A stretch of DNA of 64,000 nucleotides, from assembly GCA_025594325.1 (NCBI GenBank), contig JANHCV010000009.1, positions 1 to 64,000 on the forward strand. Reading direction: 5' to 3'. Shown here piece by piece: positions 10,546-20,534 of this stretch. Within the stretch, counting starts at the first letter, position 1. Each line of letters opens with the position of its first letter. The notes under the pieces were generated by a model. That model had not been told where the DNA came from, did no database searches, and worked only from the letters and a program-made list of their open reading frames with translations. Position numbers and translations under genes: made by a program. The stretch comes from Blastocladiella emersonii ATCC 22665. Its lineage: Eukaryota; Blastocladiomycota; Blastocladiomycetes; Blastocladiales; Blastocladiaceae.

Positions 10546-11863
10546 TCAAAGACGGGTCCCACGAGCGGCCATGACGCGCCTGTACTCGGTCCAAAGAACA
10601 TTTGCGATGCGGTTCCGAAGCGAGATACCGCGCTGACGAGCTCCGTCCAGCGAGGCCTCGAGGACAGCGGCCTCGTCGTCCTCCTCGTTCTCGTCGTTCA
10701 GGGGCTCGCGCCCACGCACACGCGCCTCACGCGCCGCGTCCCGCGCGCGCCGGAGCTCCGTCTCGGCGTCGCGAAAGAAGGCGTCGCCGCCTTGGTTCCA
10801 CTTGTTGATCATGTTGTGCAGCGTGCAGAGCGCGTACACAAGCTTGACTTGAGTCTTGATTGGGTAGGCCGCGCCAATCGAGAGGACGCGGAACCGCTTC
10901 TTGAGCACGCCAAAGATACGCTCAACAGAGTTGCGGAGCGACGCGTGACGCAGATTGAAAAGCTCCTCGCGGTTCTTAACTCTACGTACGTTGATGAAGC
11001 GGATGAGATGGCGCCAACGTGATGGTCATGGCAGTGAGAACGTACCCATCCTTGCCGCGGGCAAGCTTGCGAAGATGATAGCGGGTACCGCGGAAGGGCA
11101 CGATGATGGACGTGCGGTTTGCGTAGCCGCCGTCGGCGAGGTAGAAGCGGCCGGCGGGGATCTTGAACCCACGGGCGAAGGCGTCCGAGAGCACGCGCGA
11201 GTCATGCGCCTTGCCCTCCCACCCTGCGAGAACATAGGTGAAGTTCAAGTCAAAGTCGCAGGCAGCGAGGACATTTGAGGATATGGTCCCCTTGCGGTTT
11301 CGGAACGAGTCGTGAAGCTTAGTGGGCACAACAAACGGGATGTGCGTTCCGTCAAGCGCGCCGACCGCGTTCTGGAACGGAGCGTATTTCGGGTCGTGGG
11401 CGATGCGCTCATGCACGGGCGTAGAATCGGACGGCTGGACAATGAACTCGGGCATCAGGCGGTACAGAGCGTCGAGCACTTGCTTCAGAACCCTGGACGC
11501 GGTCTCGCCAGAGATTTGGAACCGCTCCCTGAGGTTGCGGTTGGTGCTGCCCTCGCCGGCCATGACAAGAAAAACCATGAAGCGCGCCTCGACGGACAGC
11601 TCGCGGCCGTCGGCGAGAAGGCCACGGTCGCGGAACAGGCGGCAGATGGCCTTGAAGGTCTCGCGGGGCATACGGGCGATTTCCGAAAAACGCGTTTCGC
11701 TGTTGCACGTCAGCAGCTCTTGAACCCACGACTCGCCAGAAAGCGTGGACGTGCGGATAGGCTCCCACGAGCGGCGCTCGTTGCGCGCAGCGAGACGTCG
11801 CAGGAGAGCGAGGGCGGCCGTGAGCATGAGGCCGCGCAGCTTGCGGTTGTATCCCTTGCCCAT
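10546..11863 (-). CDS. PIF/Harbinger DDE transposase (DDE_Tnp_4)
   Basis: Two exons, 11863-11046 and 10981-10546, joined across a 64-bp intron (10982-11045; GTACGT...GTAG), giving 417 aa. An N-terminal helical region (LRRLAARNERRSWEP) precedes RFSEIARMPRETF, typical of the family's helix-turn-helix area. The catalytic triad is D171 in GALDGTHIPF, D244 in YLADGGY and E293 in NSVERIFGVLKKRF. The glutamate segment is restored only by splicing, which supports the intron. No internal stop or frame break was seen. The C-terminus is charged, ending in a segment containing ANVLWTEYRRVMAARGTRL. It should cut and paste the element via its TIRs. Family call secure; activity inferred from intactness. Confidence 0.93.
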
Positions 11864-12043
11864 GTTGTTTGAGGGCTCGAGAACACGATGCGTGAGGTTA
11901 GGTGTTGATTCGTTGCAATAAGTGCGGCTGCAAAGAGGTGGGAAAGATTTTATTGCGGGGGGGGGGGGGGGTCATCCAGCGGGGCGTTTGGTTCGCACGG
12001 CCGCTGAGATGAACGGGGGTGAGGTGAAACGTGGCAACTTTTT

Positions 12044-12077
12044 CAGCTGATCCACCTGATCTGAACCAAACGGGCCC
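12044..12077. repeat. Right terminal inverted repeat of the Harbinger element
   Basis: Ends GAACCAAACGGGCCC, the inverse complement of the left end, with TGATCCACCTGAT just inside. The following TTA (12078-12080) is the second copy of the target-site duplication. Confidence 0.9.
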
Positions 12078-12080
12078 TTA

Positions 12081-12126
12081 TGTCGACCGTCCTCGCTTTC
12101 TGATCAACTTCGTTGACTCGAGTTGA
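12081..12126 (+). pseudogene. Tail of the frame interrupted by the transposon
   Basis: If the element and one TTA are removed, the frame ending at 9634 continues here as VDRPRFLINFVDSS and stops at TGA 12124-12126. This identifies the transposon target as (formerly) open reading frame. Confidence 0.45.
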
Positions 12127-12601
12127 GGGCAAGCCTAAAACTCGGGACAGCGGCAGGTCGTGATCGAAGTTTGGCGGCAGTCTCTTCGCTCGGACGCTCG
12201 CTCCCCCCGAGAATCTGACTACACCGTACCGTTCGCCGGCGTTCTTCGCGACGCGCTCGATGCCACCGACGCAAAACTCGAGTACCAGTGCGCTACCATG
12301 CTCGAGCTCTATGACGACGCGTTTCCCGTCCCCCACGTCGCACTCTTCTGTCCGCCGCACGCGCATGAGCCAAGCTGCCAGTTCTCGCGCCACCCGTTCA
12401 CGACCACGGGCCACGCGAAATGCCTGCCCGAGCGCATAAATGTCGCCGTTGCCACGATCAAGCCCGTACGGCTCGTCGGGCCGTGCCCGTTCTCCACCCC
12501 ACGCAGCTACCGTGGCCTTTTGCTTAGATAAATGCGGTCTTGGGGCAAATGTGAGCATTCAGGTTCGTCAGAGAACCTACTTGGACACGGGCAGGAGGCA
12601 A
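12127..12601. other. Intergenic, ambiguous ORFs on both strands
   Basis: A plus-strand ORF (12160-12531, 123 codons, with AKLEYQCATMLELYDDA) and a longer minus-strand ORF (12558-12043) overlap here. Both show the GC3 bias of the host. Neither has a recognisable domain, and the minus ORF runs into the transposon end. I could not decide whether either is real. Confidence 0.3.
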
Positions 12602-13160
12602 ACCGCGCGAATTCGGGTCGCCGTCGGCACGCACGCGCGAGGTAAGCGTGAGTACGCTGAGCAACGGACGCATCCTAAGGCCTCGCTCGGGCCGCGCGGC
12701 GAAAGCGTGAATCAACGCGGTACGGCGGGTGCACGCGCACGTCAAGGGCGACGATCCAGGGGGTTCCCGCCGCCGTGGCCGCCAGTTGAGCGAGGCGGCA
12801 GCACCCATGCTCTCGCGAAGCAGCAAGCCGCCCGCCAGCTGGGCTAGGCTACGAAAGCGCAAGGTCATAAAGCAGCAGGTGCGAAAGGCGGCGATTGCGG
12901 CCGACGAGCAGCAGCGGACCCCGAAGCGCACCGAACCGCGGTAGCCGCTCGCGGCGGCGCACCTCGCGCGCACCTCGCGCGCACCTCGCGCGCACCTCGC
13001 GCGCACACCAAACGCTGGCCCCGCTCGTGCGTGCGCGTGTGGCGACGACTCACCTGGCCCGCCATGAAGTTGCCGAGGCTGTGAGCACGTCCATGTAGGT
13101 CGGCTCGAACGGAGGTCGTGCGGCTCGGGAATGCATGCCAGCGGGGGACGAGCAGGTGGC
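12602..13160. repeat. Segmental repeat, copy 1 (559 bp)
   Basis: By eye this matches 17571-18184 base for base, apart from the number of 11-bp units in the internal tandem array. No terminal inverted repeat, TG...CA ends or target duplication is visible. A 71-codon ORF beginning MHAHVKGDD is present in both copies but looks like chance coding. Confidence 0.95.
12961..13004. repeat. 11-bp tandem array, 4 units
   Basis: Four perfect units of ACCTCGCGCGC within copy 1 of the segmental repeat. The same array has nine units in copy 2. Confidence 0.95.
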
Positions 13161-15300
13161 TGGCGAGGACGACGAAGCGGTCACGGTGGTCGGGTGAGGT
13201 TCGGCAGTGCAGATCGGCGGCGTGGGGCGACAGGGGGACCGGAACGAGGCGAGCGAGCGAGGGACGCTGGCTAGCGGGGCCCGCCGCTGAAGCAAACGTT
13301 CGCGCGCGACTAACGTAGGGCACGGCAAGCGGAAGGCGGCGTTCCCGACAAGGACGACGGGGACGGACGAGCTGCATCTGCATAGCTGACGAAGCAGTCC
13401 GACTGACGCTCAGCTCAGTCATACAGTAGTAGCGGTACAGCAGATGCGGCTGGGCACCTCACGACGGCGCCGATCCGCGTCAGGGCCTGTCCGGCGTGAT
13501 GTTGCACCAAGTTATCACGTTGCATCGGCTTTCATGGTCATGGTGCATGGGGCGTCAGTCGGCGAAGAGAGAGAAGAAGAGGAAGGCTCGGGCCTCCTCA
13601 CCTCTCCCTCCCGAAGCGCGCCCCGCGACGCGTCAGTCGCCGTCAGCTGACAAGGACGCGCAGCGCGGCGGCCACGGCCATGGCCACCGCGTGGCGTGGC
13701 GCGGCCTCGGTCGGTCAGGCACCCCGCTCAACAAGGCAAGGCACGACGTGGCACTGTAACTTGATGGAATCGCATGAACCTCGCCCGCAGCGTGCTCCGC
13801 GGGCTGCTCGCCCCTTGGGATCGCTCTCGCTCGCGCTCGCGCTCGCGCTCGGGCGCTGCAGCAACCGCTCGCCGGTTCCAAAGAGCAGCACAGCTGGTGG
13901 TCCTCTCCTCGTTCCGTATGCATGTGGCCGAGCGGTTGCTGTCGCATGCGCCGCGCTTGCCCGCCGCGCTTGCCCGCCGCGCTTGCCCGCCGCCGCCACC
14001 ACCACCACTCCACGCTCTACGTGCCAGCCAGCGCGTTTGCCCTCGCCCGCGAGCTCGACGGCCTTCGCACGCGCACGTCCGCGCCGTCGACCTCGGTCGT
14101 CGCCACTCCTCCGTGTGCAACCCAACGCGCGCGTCGCCCTGCTCTGCTCCACCGCGTCCGGCTTGACCTGCTGCCCCCGTCAGTCGCGCCGACCGACGTT
14201 TCCGCTCACGGCCGTGCACCGCTTTGAGTGTCGTTTGCGCGCCATCGCCCTTGACCACCGCCCGTCCTCGACGCTGCGGACCCCTGCTTCGAATCAGCTC
14301 GCCCTGCCCTCCCCAACTCGGCGCACCTCGAGTCGAGTCGAGTCGTCGCTGCCGAGCTGGTGCCGAGCTGCTGCTCCTGCTCGCACACGCCCTCTTCTTC
14401 CCCCAAAGTCTGAACGACGGTCGGAGCTCGAGCGGCGCGCGCGCCATCCGCTGTCGCCGCCCCCGTCGCGGACTACCAGCAGGCCCGTCGTCTCTCGCTA
14501 CAGCTACCTCTCTCGGCTTGTACTTTATGTGTCCGCGGCTTCTGGCCCTCGTTTCTTCCTCGCGCGGCGCGCCCGCTGCAGCAGCGGCTGGGCGCACCGA
14601 CGACCTCCGATTCTCGCTCGGCTCGGTGTGGGCCGCCCCCGAACGTTGCCGCCCTGAGCGAACGAGCGCGGCGCAGCTGTGGGATCAACGTCGGCATGTC
14701 CGTGGACGCAGCCGGCCGGCCAGCTGAGCAACGTCTCGGCCGTCACGCTGGCTGGTGGTACCGTACGGCGCGGCGAAGCGCCATCGAAACGGCCGCGCCG
14801 GGCGTGCGTGCTGCTGTGCTGCGCCCGCAGCCTTACGATGCCTTTCGATGCCTTTCGATGCCTTCGCCCGAACCTGACGCTTGGCCGCTCAAGCGTTCCC
14901 GCGTCGTTGCATTCGCCGCTTGCGAGCGCGCGCGGGTGCGTGCGTGTGATCGCGAAGCCGCGGTCAGCCGTCCCGGCTCGCGAGCCATGCCGGCGTCGCG
15001 AGCGCGATCGACCTCACCCATGCGGTCGACCCGGTGGTCCAAGATGCGTGCGCAGCCTGTTCGTCGTCGCTGTCAAGTCGGGCGTGACCTGCGCACCACG
15101 GGCCAAGCGACCGCGCCGCCGACCGACGACCGACGACCTCCCACGGCGAGCTCCAGTCGCCCGCAGCCGAGGCCGCCGCGGCGGTGGTTCGGCTTCGGAC
15201 CCCGCCGTATCCTGCTCGTGCTCGCTGCTCGCTGCTCGCTGCTTGCGTCAGAGCGCCAGAGTCCTTGTCGGTGGCGGTGGCCGCGTGGCAGGCAGCAGGG
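13161..15300. other. Gene-poor GC-rich stretch
   Basis: Only compositionally biased ORFs (arginine/proline/serine-rich, overlapping on both strands) and short tandem runs are visible. Examples are a GCTCGC run near 13823-13852 and a repeated CGATGCCTTT near 14837-14866. I saw no domain, convincing intron or RNA gene. Confidence 0.45.
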
Positions 15301-15317
15301 GCGCGGCGCGGGCGGAG

Positions 15318-15325
15318 TATAAAGG
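15318..15325 (+). promoter_or_regulatory. TATA-box-like core promoter without a clear gene
   Basis: TATAAAGG in a GC-rich context resembles the core promoters of BiP (TATAAA, 26886) and of the secreted protein at 50497 (ATAAAAG). The first ATG downstream (15396) opens a 361-codon frame to 16481. Its translation is arginine/cysteine-rich and not convincingly protein-like, so the transcript, if any, may be noncoding. Confidence 0.35.
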
Positions 15326-15922
15326 GCGCCTCGTCGCCGCGCGCGGCCCTCGCTCTCTCGCCTGATCACGACCCGCTATATTACCTCACCACTCCATGAA
15401 ACGCATCCATGTATACCACATCAACACGTCGCACATGCCGCGGCGGCACCATGCGCCCATGACCTCGTCGCTTGTTGTCGCTGGCGGGGCGCGCCAAACC
15501 TCGAGCGACTTGCCCTCGCGCGCATCGCCCCCTCGCTGCGGCCGTTGTGCTGGAGCGGCTGCGGTCGGTGGCATGGCCGTCCCGCGCGCACGCGACACTC
15601 TGCCCGCTGCCGCTGCCGCTGCCCCCGCGTGTGCCGGCACACGCCAGCTGCACACCCGTTGTAAGCCGCCGCCGCCCCTTGGATCGTTGCCACCCGAAGC
15701 AGCGCCAGCAGCAGCACGCTTTGGCTCGGTCGCTCGCGAGCCTGGCGGCGGGCGCCGTGGTTGCTTGATCTCTCGCCTTCGGCGTTCCGTGCTCCGTCCA
15801 GCCTTCACGACGTCCTCCGCCACCGTGCTCCTCGACCGCTTGCTACTGCTTTGCCGTCTGGATGAAGCCTCGCTCTCGCTCTCGCGCTCAGGTGCGCGCG
15901 TTCAACCTGTCGCCGTCCACGC

Positions 15923-16360
15923 TCAACCTTGCTGCGTCCAAACATGCTCCCCGCTACCCGGCGAGAGCGTCGCCGTCCTCGAGCGCCGCTGCGTGCCGCG
16001 GCTCATCCTGGCAGCCGGCCCCGCTTCTACTTTATGCTGCCGTCGTCGCGTCGGGCCAGGTCCCTCTTGGACGCGTGCCACATCGGCAACCCTTTTCCGC
16101 GCGGCGCGGCTCGGCGCGAATCTCGCGTACTTGGTGGCGCCCAAGCCGCGATGCTTCGTGCCGGCCACATCGCCGTCCTCCTCGGAGCTCATGTCCTCGC
16201 GCGACAGCAGGTCGACGCCAAACAGCGCCGACGGCTCCTTCGCCGCGGACCGCCCCGCTTCTTGGCGATGCGTGGCGATGCGCGTGAGGTCGGCCGACCG
16301 CAGGACGCGAGTCGGGTGGGGATCTTCGTTCTCGTCAACCAGCTCGGCGGCGGTCGGCAT
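15923..16360 (-). CDS. Hypothetical 145-aa ORF, possibly a gene fragment
   Basis: Starts MPTAAELVDENEDPHPTR and has a balanced acidic/basic composition (LLSREDMSSEEDGDVAGTKH), unlike the surrounding chance ORFs. The last third turns arginine-rich. The frame stays open for about 29 codons upstream of the ATG, including a repeated VVVQP motif, before a TGA. An upstream exon is therefore possible. No family recognised. It lies opposite the open frame that follows the TATA-like element at 15318. Confidence 0.25.
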   Translation of the reverse strand: MPTAAELVDENEDPHPTRVLRSADLTRIATHRQEAGRSAAKEPSALFGVDLLSREDMSSEEDGDVAGTKHRGLGATKYARFAPSRAARKRVADVARVQEGPGPTRRRQHKVEAGPAARMSRGTQRRSRTATLSPGSGEHVWTQQG

Positions 16361-16481
16361 GCCGAACTTCCGAACTTGCGCGCGCGCCGTCGCGGGGGCG
16401 CGATCGCGGGCGACGACAGGTTGGACGACGACAGGTTGGGCGCGCGCCGGACGGGAACATCAAACGGACGCAACGGGTTAG

Positions 16482-17570
16482 CTTAGCTCGCGGACGGCGA
16501 GCTCATGAACGTCGGGCAACCCGCCGCTCGTTCCTCCCGCGTACGAGGCGGCGCACACACCTCCTCGCGCGCGCGCGCCTTGGAACGGCCACCGCCGCCA
16601 CTACAGCGCCCGTGTCTCGCGCGTCGCCGCCGCGTCGACCACACGCACGCCGCCCCTCGAGGCGCCACTGCGCGACCAGCAGAACAGCCCCGCCCCGCCG
16701 CATGCATAGCTCGAGTGAAGCGCACACGCAGGTCCAGGACCCGGCGGTCGGCCATGTTGCTTGCTGCTTCTTCGCCTTGGTCGTCGACCCGGCGGCCATG
16801 TTGCCGCGCTTTGCCTTGGTCGACCCGGCGGCGGTCATGATGCTGATTAGCGGCGATTGTGATCGTGGGCAAAGGATGGCGAGCGAAGCCAGTGGACGCG
16901 GTCGCGGGCCCGAGCAGTGGGAGCAGAGTGCCGCCCGGCCCTATGGCCAACCCAGTGAGCGAGCGAGGTGGAGCTCGAATACGTGAACTAACCACCCCCC
17001 GATGCGTGCAGGGCCGTCAAACGACGCCGTAAAATTATGCTCACTAGTCTAAAATATCTCATGATATATCAGAAGATTACGTGCAAAGTTTGAGCCAGAT
17101 CCGAGACAGGTCGGGAGCTGCCAGATTGAGCGTTACGTGCTTGAATTGCCATCCCGCGCCGCGAGCTCGTCGCGACGACCGCGAGTGAAAAACTTTTTCG
17201 CCTCGGCGCGCCCGAACACGATCTCAACACCCCCATGCTTTGACTCGGGGATTTTTGCATTTCTGGGGTCCCTGATGGTCCCTGATCACGATTCAGTGAT
17301 AAACAAGAATTATTGTTTTTGGGGGTTGAATTCATGTGTCTAAGTCGGCGGGCGGCGGGTGGCGGGCGGCGGGCTGGCTGGGCCGGGCGGCGGCCAGCGT
17401 CCCCGCCGCGCCATCGTGGCGCACGCGCGCGAGCGCGCAAGTCCAGACAGACGCCTTTCTGGCCCGAGCGTCGTAACAAAGGCGCCGCACATTATCACCA
17501 CGCGTGCGTGCCTCCCTCCGCTCACTCAGTCTCGTCAGAGTGTCGGCATGGGTGGCGGGGAGGGTAGTAG
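16482..17570. other. Intergenic with an AT-rich island
   Basis: GC-rich sequence without a supportable gene up to about 16990. It is followed by an AT-rich island (about 17020-17340) containing runs such as AAAATATCTCATGATATATC. The island ends shortly before the second copy of the segmental repeat. It resembles the AT-rich left edge of the window in composition. Confidence 0.4.
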
Positions 17571-18184
17571 ACCGCGCGAATTCGGGTCGCCGTCGGCACG
17601 CACGCGCGAGGTAAGCGTGAGTACGCTGAGCAACGGACGCATCCTAAGGCCTCGCTCGGGCCGCGCGGCGAAAGCGTGAATCAACGCGGTACGGCGGGTG
17701 CACGCGCACGTCAAGGGCGACGATCCAGGGGGTTCCCGCCGCCGTGGCCGCCAGTTGAGCGAGGCGGCAGCACCCATGCTCTCGCGAAGCAGCAAGCCGC
17801 CCGCCAGCTGGGCTAGGCTACGAAAGCGCAAGGTCATAAAGCAGCAGGTGCGAAAGGCGGCGATTGCGGCCGACGAGCAGCAGCGGACCCCGAAGCGCAC
17901 CGAACCGCGGTAGCCGCTCGCGGCGGCGCACCTCGCGCGCACCTCGCGCGCACCTCGCGCGCACCTCGCGCGCACCTCGCGCGCACCTCGCGCGCACCTC
18001 GCGCGCACCTCGCGCGCACCTCGCGCGCACACCAAACGCTGGCCCCGCTCGTGCGTGCGCGTGTGGCGACGACTCACCTGGCCCGCCATGAAGTTGCCGA
18101 GGCTGTGAGCACGTCCATGTAGGTCGGCTCGAACGGAGGTCGTGCGGCTCGGGAATGCATGCCAGCGGGGGACGAGCAGGTGGC
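17571..18184. repeat. Segmental repeat, copy 2 (614 bp)
   Basis: Direct repeat of 12602-13160. The 55-bp length difference equals exactly five 11-bp units. No mismatch was noticed outside the array, implying recent duplication or gene conversion. Confidence 0.95.
17930..18028. repeat. 11-bp tandem array, 9 units
   Basis: Nine perfect units of ACCTCGCGCGC (99 bp), against four in the other copy. This indicates unit gain or loss since the duplication. Confidence 0.95.
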
Positions 18185-18586
18185 CGGTGAGGACCAGGCA
18201 AAAGCAGTTACCAAAGCACGACATTCGATGGCATCCTGCCACCCAGGTCAAGATCGGGTTTGACTCGACAGTATATCACTCTGGACGGCGCGTTGCAAGT
18301 CGGCCATAATCTTCCTCGCAGTGTCAAAGCGGTTGCCGCCGGCTCCTGTGACAGCTCTTCTTCATGTTGGTCACGTACGACGACGACTTGGTCTGTCAAC
18401 ATTGTGTTGCATCAGCTTGCATCCTGTCATCATTAAGGGGAGAGAAGCAGTGAGAAGGCAAGTGCTCGCTGTGTCTTGGCGCGAGCGAGTCCCTCGGTCA
18501 AAACGCGACGCGTTCTCCGCGAACGGTCCTCGCTCTTCTCCCCGTTCGCCCTCCGCAACGCTGATGAATCAAATGAACTAACCGCG
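18185..18586. other. Intergenic upstream of the LRR remnant
   Basis: No ORF or RNA gene is supportable. It may contain the old promoter of the LRR remnant. No clear TATA box was seen. Confidence 0.4.
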
Positions 18587-20216
18587 ATGCCGGCCTCTCT
18601 TCACATCCGCCACATCATCGAGCGTATCCTGGTCCCCGCCGTCCTGCTGAGCGCCCAGGACGACCCTGCGGCTCTTGTGCAGTATGCGCGCGTGATGCGC
18701 ATGGACCTGATTCCGCGTGTCCACCGCGCAATGCTCTTGTACTCGCCCTTCTACTCTGTGGAGCAGGCGACGCGTCGAGGCCACACGGCTGTTTTCGACA
18801 AGCGCGTCGCCTTGGGAATGCCAGTCTCGCTCTACCACCAAGAGTTTCTCGTCGCGCAGCACGCACGCCAGCTCCGGCCACTCGAATGGGTCCGCGACTC
18901 CGGCTTGCACGTGTCCCTAAACGACTCAGCCGCGTCTGCTCTTAGATCTACTCTGCGCCGCCCGCGTTTGCCGCTGGCGTGGATTCAGCTGCTGCGGCCA
19001 TTGTCACTGGCCAAGTCACGACCCTACGACGCGAGGAGCAGCCCTTGAGTGATGCAGGCGTCCAGCGGCTTCGCGACGCGTTCGACAGCCCGAATCAAGC
19101 GCTCACGGCGCTTGCCCTGATCGCTTGCTGCATCGACCCACCGCGCCTGTACGCGCTCCGCTTCCCCGCCACGCTAAATGAGCTCGATTTGTCGGCTAAT
19201 TGGTTTCCTCTGACCGACGGTGGTCGCTACCGCCGCGACTGGGATTGGCCTCGGCAGCTTCGCACTCTCAAGCTTAGCTCGAATCCTCTTTACCCCGCAT
19301 CGGTCCCGCTGCTCCTTCATGGCCTGCCGCCGCAGCTTTCGTCCCTGACGCTCGTGCGCTGCGGCATTGACGACGAGACCGCGCGTGCGATTTTCCCCCT
19401 TCTCCCGCGGACTCTCCGTGCCCTGGACCTTGCACACAACATGATGACGGGTCTTGGGCTCTCAATCAATTGTCGCTTACTCCCCGTCCAGCTCGAGCGC
19501 CTGGATCTATACTTCAACGAGCTTGGACAGTCCGCGAACGCCAAGGTCGAGTAGTCCTTCCCACCCTGTCTGCGCGAGGTCAATGTGGGTGAGAACGGAC
19601 TCAGCCCGTAAAAAGCAGGCGTGCTGGCGGTCCGCGTCGTCTCGAGGTACTTCGCATCTCTGGTCTGAACTACACAGAGGACTCGGCCCGCGAACTCGCA
19701 GAGCGCTTCCCTGCGGCGCTCAAGGTCCTCGACTTTGGCTTGTTCGCCGTAGACCTCGAGCTTCTCGTTATTTTCCTCGAACGCATCCCTGCTGGCGTGG
19801 AGGAGCTGGTCATCGGAACGCACGCGTGGACTCCTGACGCCTTTGCTGCAGCTGTTCCCCGCCTGCCTCGTTCGCTTCGACTGCTCTCGTTGGAAGGTTC
19901 GCTGATCGGGCTCGTCGGCGTGCGAGCGCTCGCCAAGCACTTGCTGCCGCGGCTCGAGTTCCTGGACCTGCGCGCGACGGGTCTCACTGACCCCGTTATG
20001 CAGCACCTCGTCCCCGCGCTGCCGAAGTCCCTTGTGCATTTGGATCTCCGCGTCAACGAGGACATCACGGACGCGTCGGCGGTGTTGCTCGCTCAGCACC
20101 TGCCGCCGCGCCTCGAGACACTTTGCGTTCAGGGCACGTCCATGACGGACGCTGGCCTCGCGCGGATTCGCGAGGCTGCTGGGCCGCGTCGAGTTCTCGC
20201 CATCAACAACACTTGA
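18587..20216 (+). pseudogene. Decayed leucine-rich-repeat protein gene
   Basis: ATG 18587 opens MPASLHIRHIIERILVPAVL, a non-LRR N-terminus. A short intron ending CTTAG at 18945 (donor GTGTCC 18911 or GTCCGC 18890) would join it to an LRR frame with LNELDLSANWFPL, LRTLKLSSNPLYP, LRALDLAHNMMTG and LERLDLYFNELGQ. This frame then meets TAG (19552-19554) and TAA (19609-19611), yet LREVNVGENGLSP between the stops is still good LRR. Near 19635 the LRR reading moves to another frame (LEVLRISGLNY) and continues to TGA 20214-20216 with LEFLDLRATGLTD and LVHLDLRVNEDITD. The two stops and the frameshift mark a recent pseudogene of an RNI/F-box-type LRR protein, unless the assembly has errors. Confidence 0.7.
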
Positions 20217-20534
20217 GATGATGAAGAGTTTCATTTCTCATCCGTATAATATATCCCCATTTTTTTATGACTTGAACGCAGGACCGTCGTAGCACTCGGT
20301 TGAGGCGCGACATGAACAACGCGTCCGCGGTGTGACCGCTTTCATTCCACTCGCCAGCTGACCAAGCTCTGCCCACGTCCCAGCGCCAAGAACGGTCGAG
20401 GATTACCTGTAAGGTGGGGTAGTGTATCGATAGAATGAATCAAAAAGCGGAAACACCCGCGGGACGAGTTGGACGTCGATGGGATGGGTAGATGGGAGAA
20501 GCATCGCGACCAAAAAATCGGACCAACAAAACGA
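20217..20534. other. Convergent 3' intergenic region
   Basis: Lies between the LRR remnant (plus) and the end of the nucleotidyltransferase gene (minus). It includes an AT-rich segment near 20240-20270 that probably holds polyadenylation signals. No gene seen. Confidence 0.4.

Larger units (their letters stand above)
9634..12077. mobile_element. PIF/Harbinger DNA transposon, structurally complete
   Basis: 2,444 bp bounded by terminal inverted repeats beginning GGGCCCGTTTGGTTC. After a short offset both ends continue ATCAGGTGGATCA. The element is flanked by the 3-bp direct repeat TTA (9631-9633 and 12078-12080), matching the TWA target preference known for PIF/Harbinger. It contains a spliced DDE transposase on the minus strand, a small ORF of unknown role on the plus strand with a TATA box, and a run of 15 G near the right end (11957-11971). 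Perfect outer TIRs, an intact target duplication and an undamaged transposase suggest a recent and possibly mobile insertion. Confidence 0.93.

Noticed and set aside
12043..12558. 171-codon minus-strand ORF
   Set aside because: Its end lies inside the Harbinger element, which inserted later, so the frame as seen is not ancestral; no domain.
13680..14657. 325-codon plus-strand ORF
   Set aside because: Arg/Pro/Ser/Ala-rich, overlapped by equally long frames on both strands, no domain or promoter.
15396..16481. 361-codon ORF downstream of the TATA-like element
   Set aside because: Composition (Arg, Cys, Ser) not protein-like and opposed by a better-looking minus ORF; left uncalled as CDS.
17930..18028. 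CRISPR-like array
   Set aside because: Units are directly abutting 11-mers with no spacers, in a eukaryotic genome; a plain VNTR.
12602..18184. LTR retrotransposon with the direct repeats as LTRs
   Set aside because: Ends are not TG...CA, no target duplication, primer-binding site or gag-pol frame in the interior.
19546..19604. Intron that would remove the LRR stop codon
   Set aside because: It would delete a well-formed LRR (LREVNVGENGLSP) and use a poor GTCGAG donor; decay is the simpler reading.
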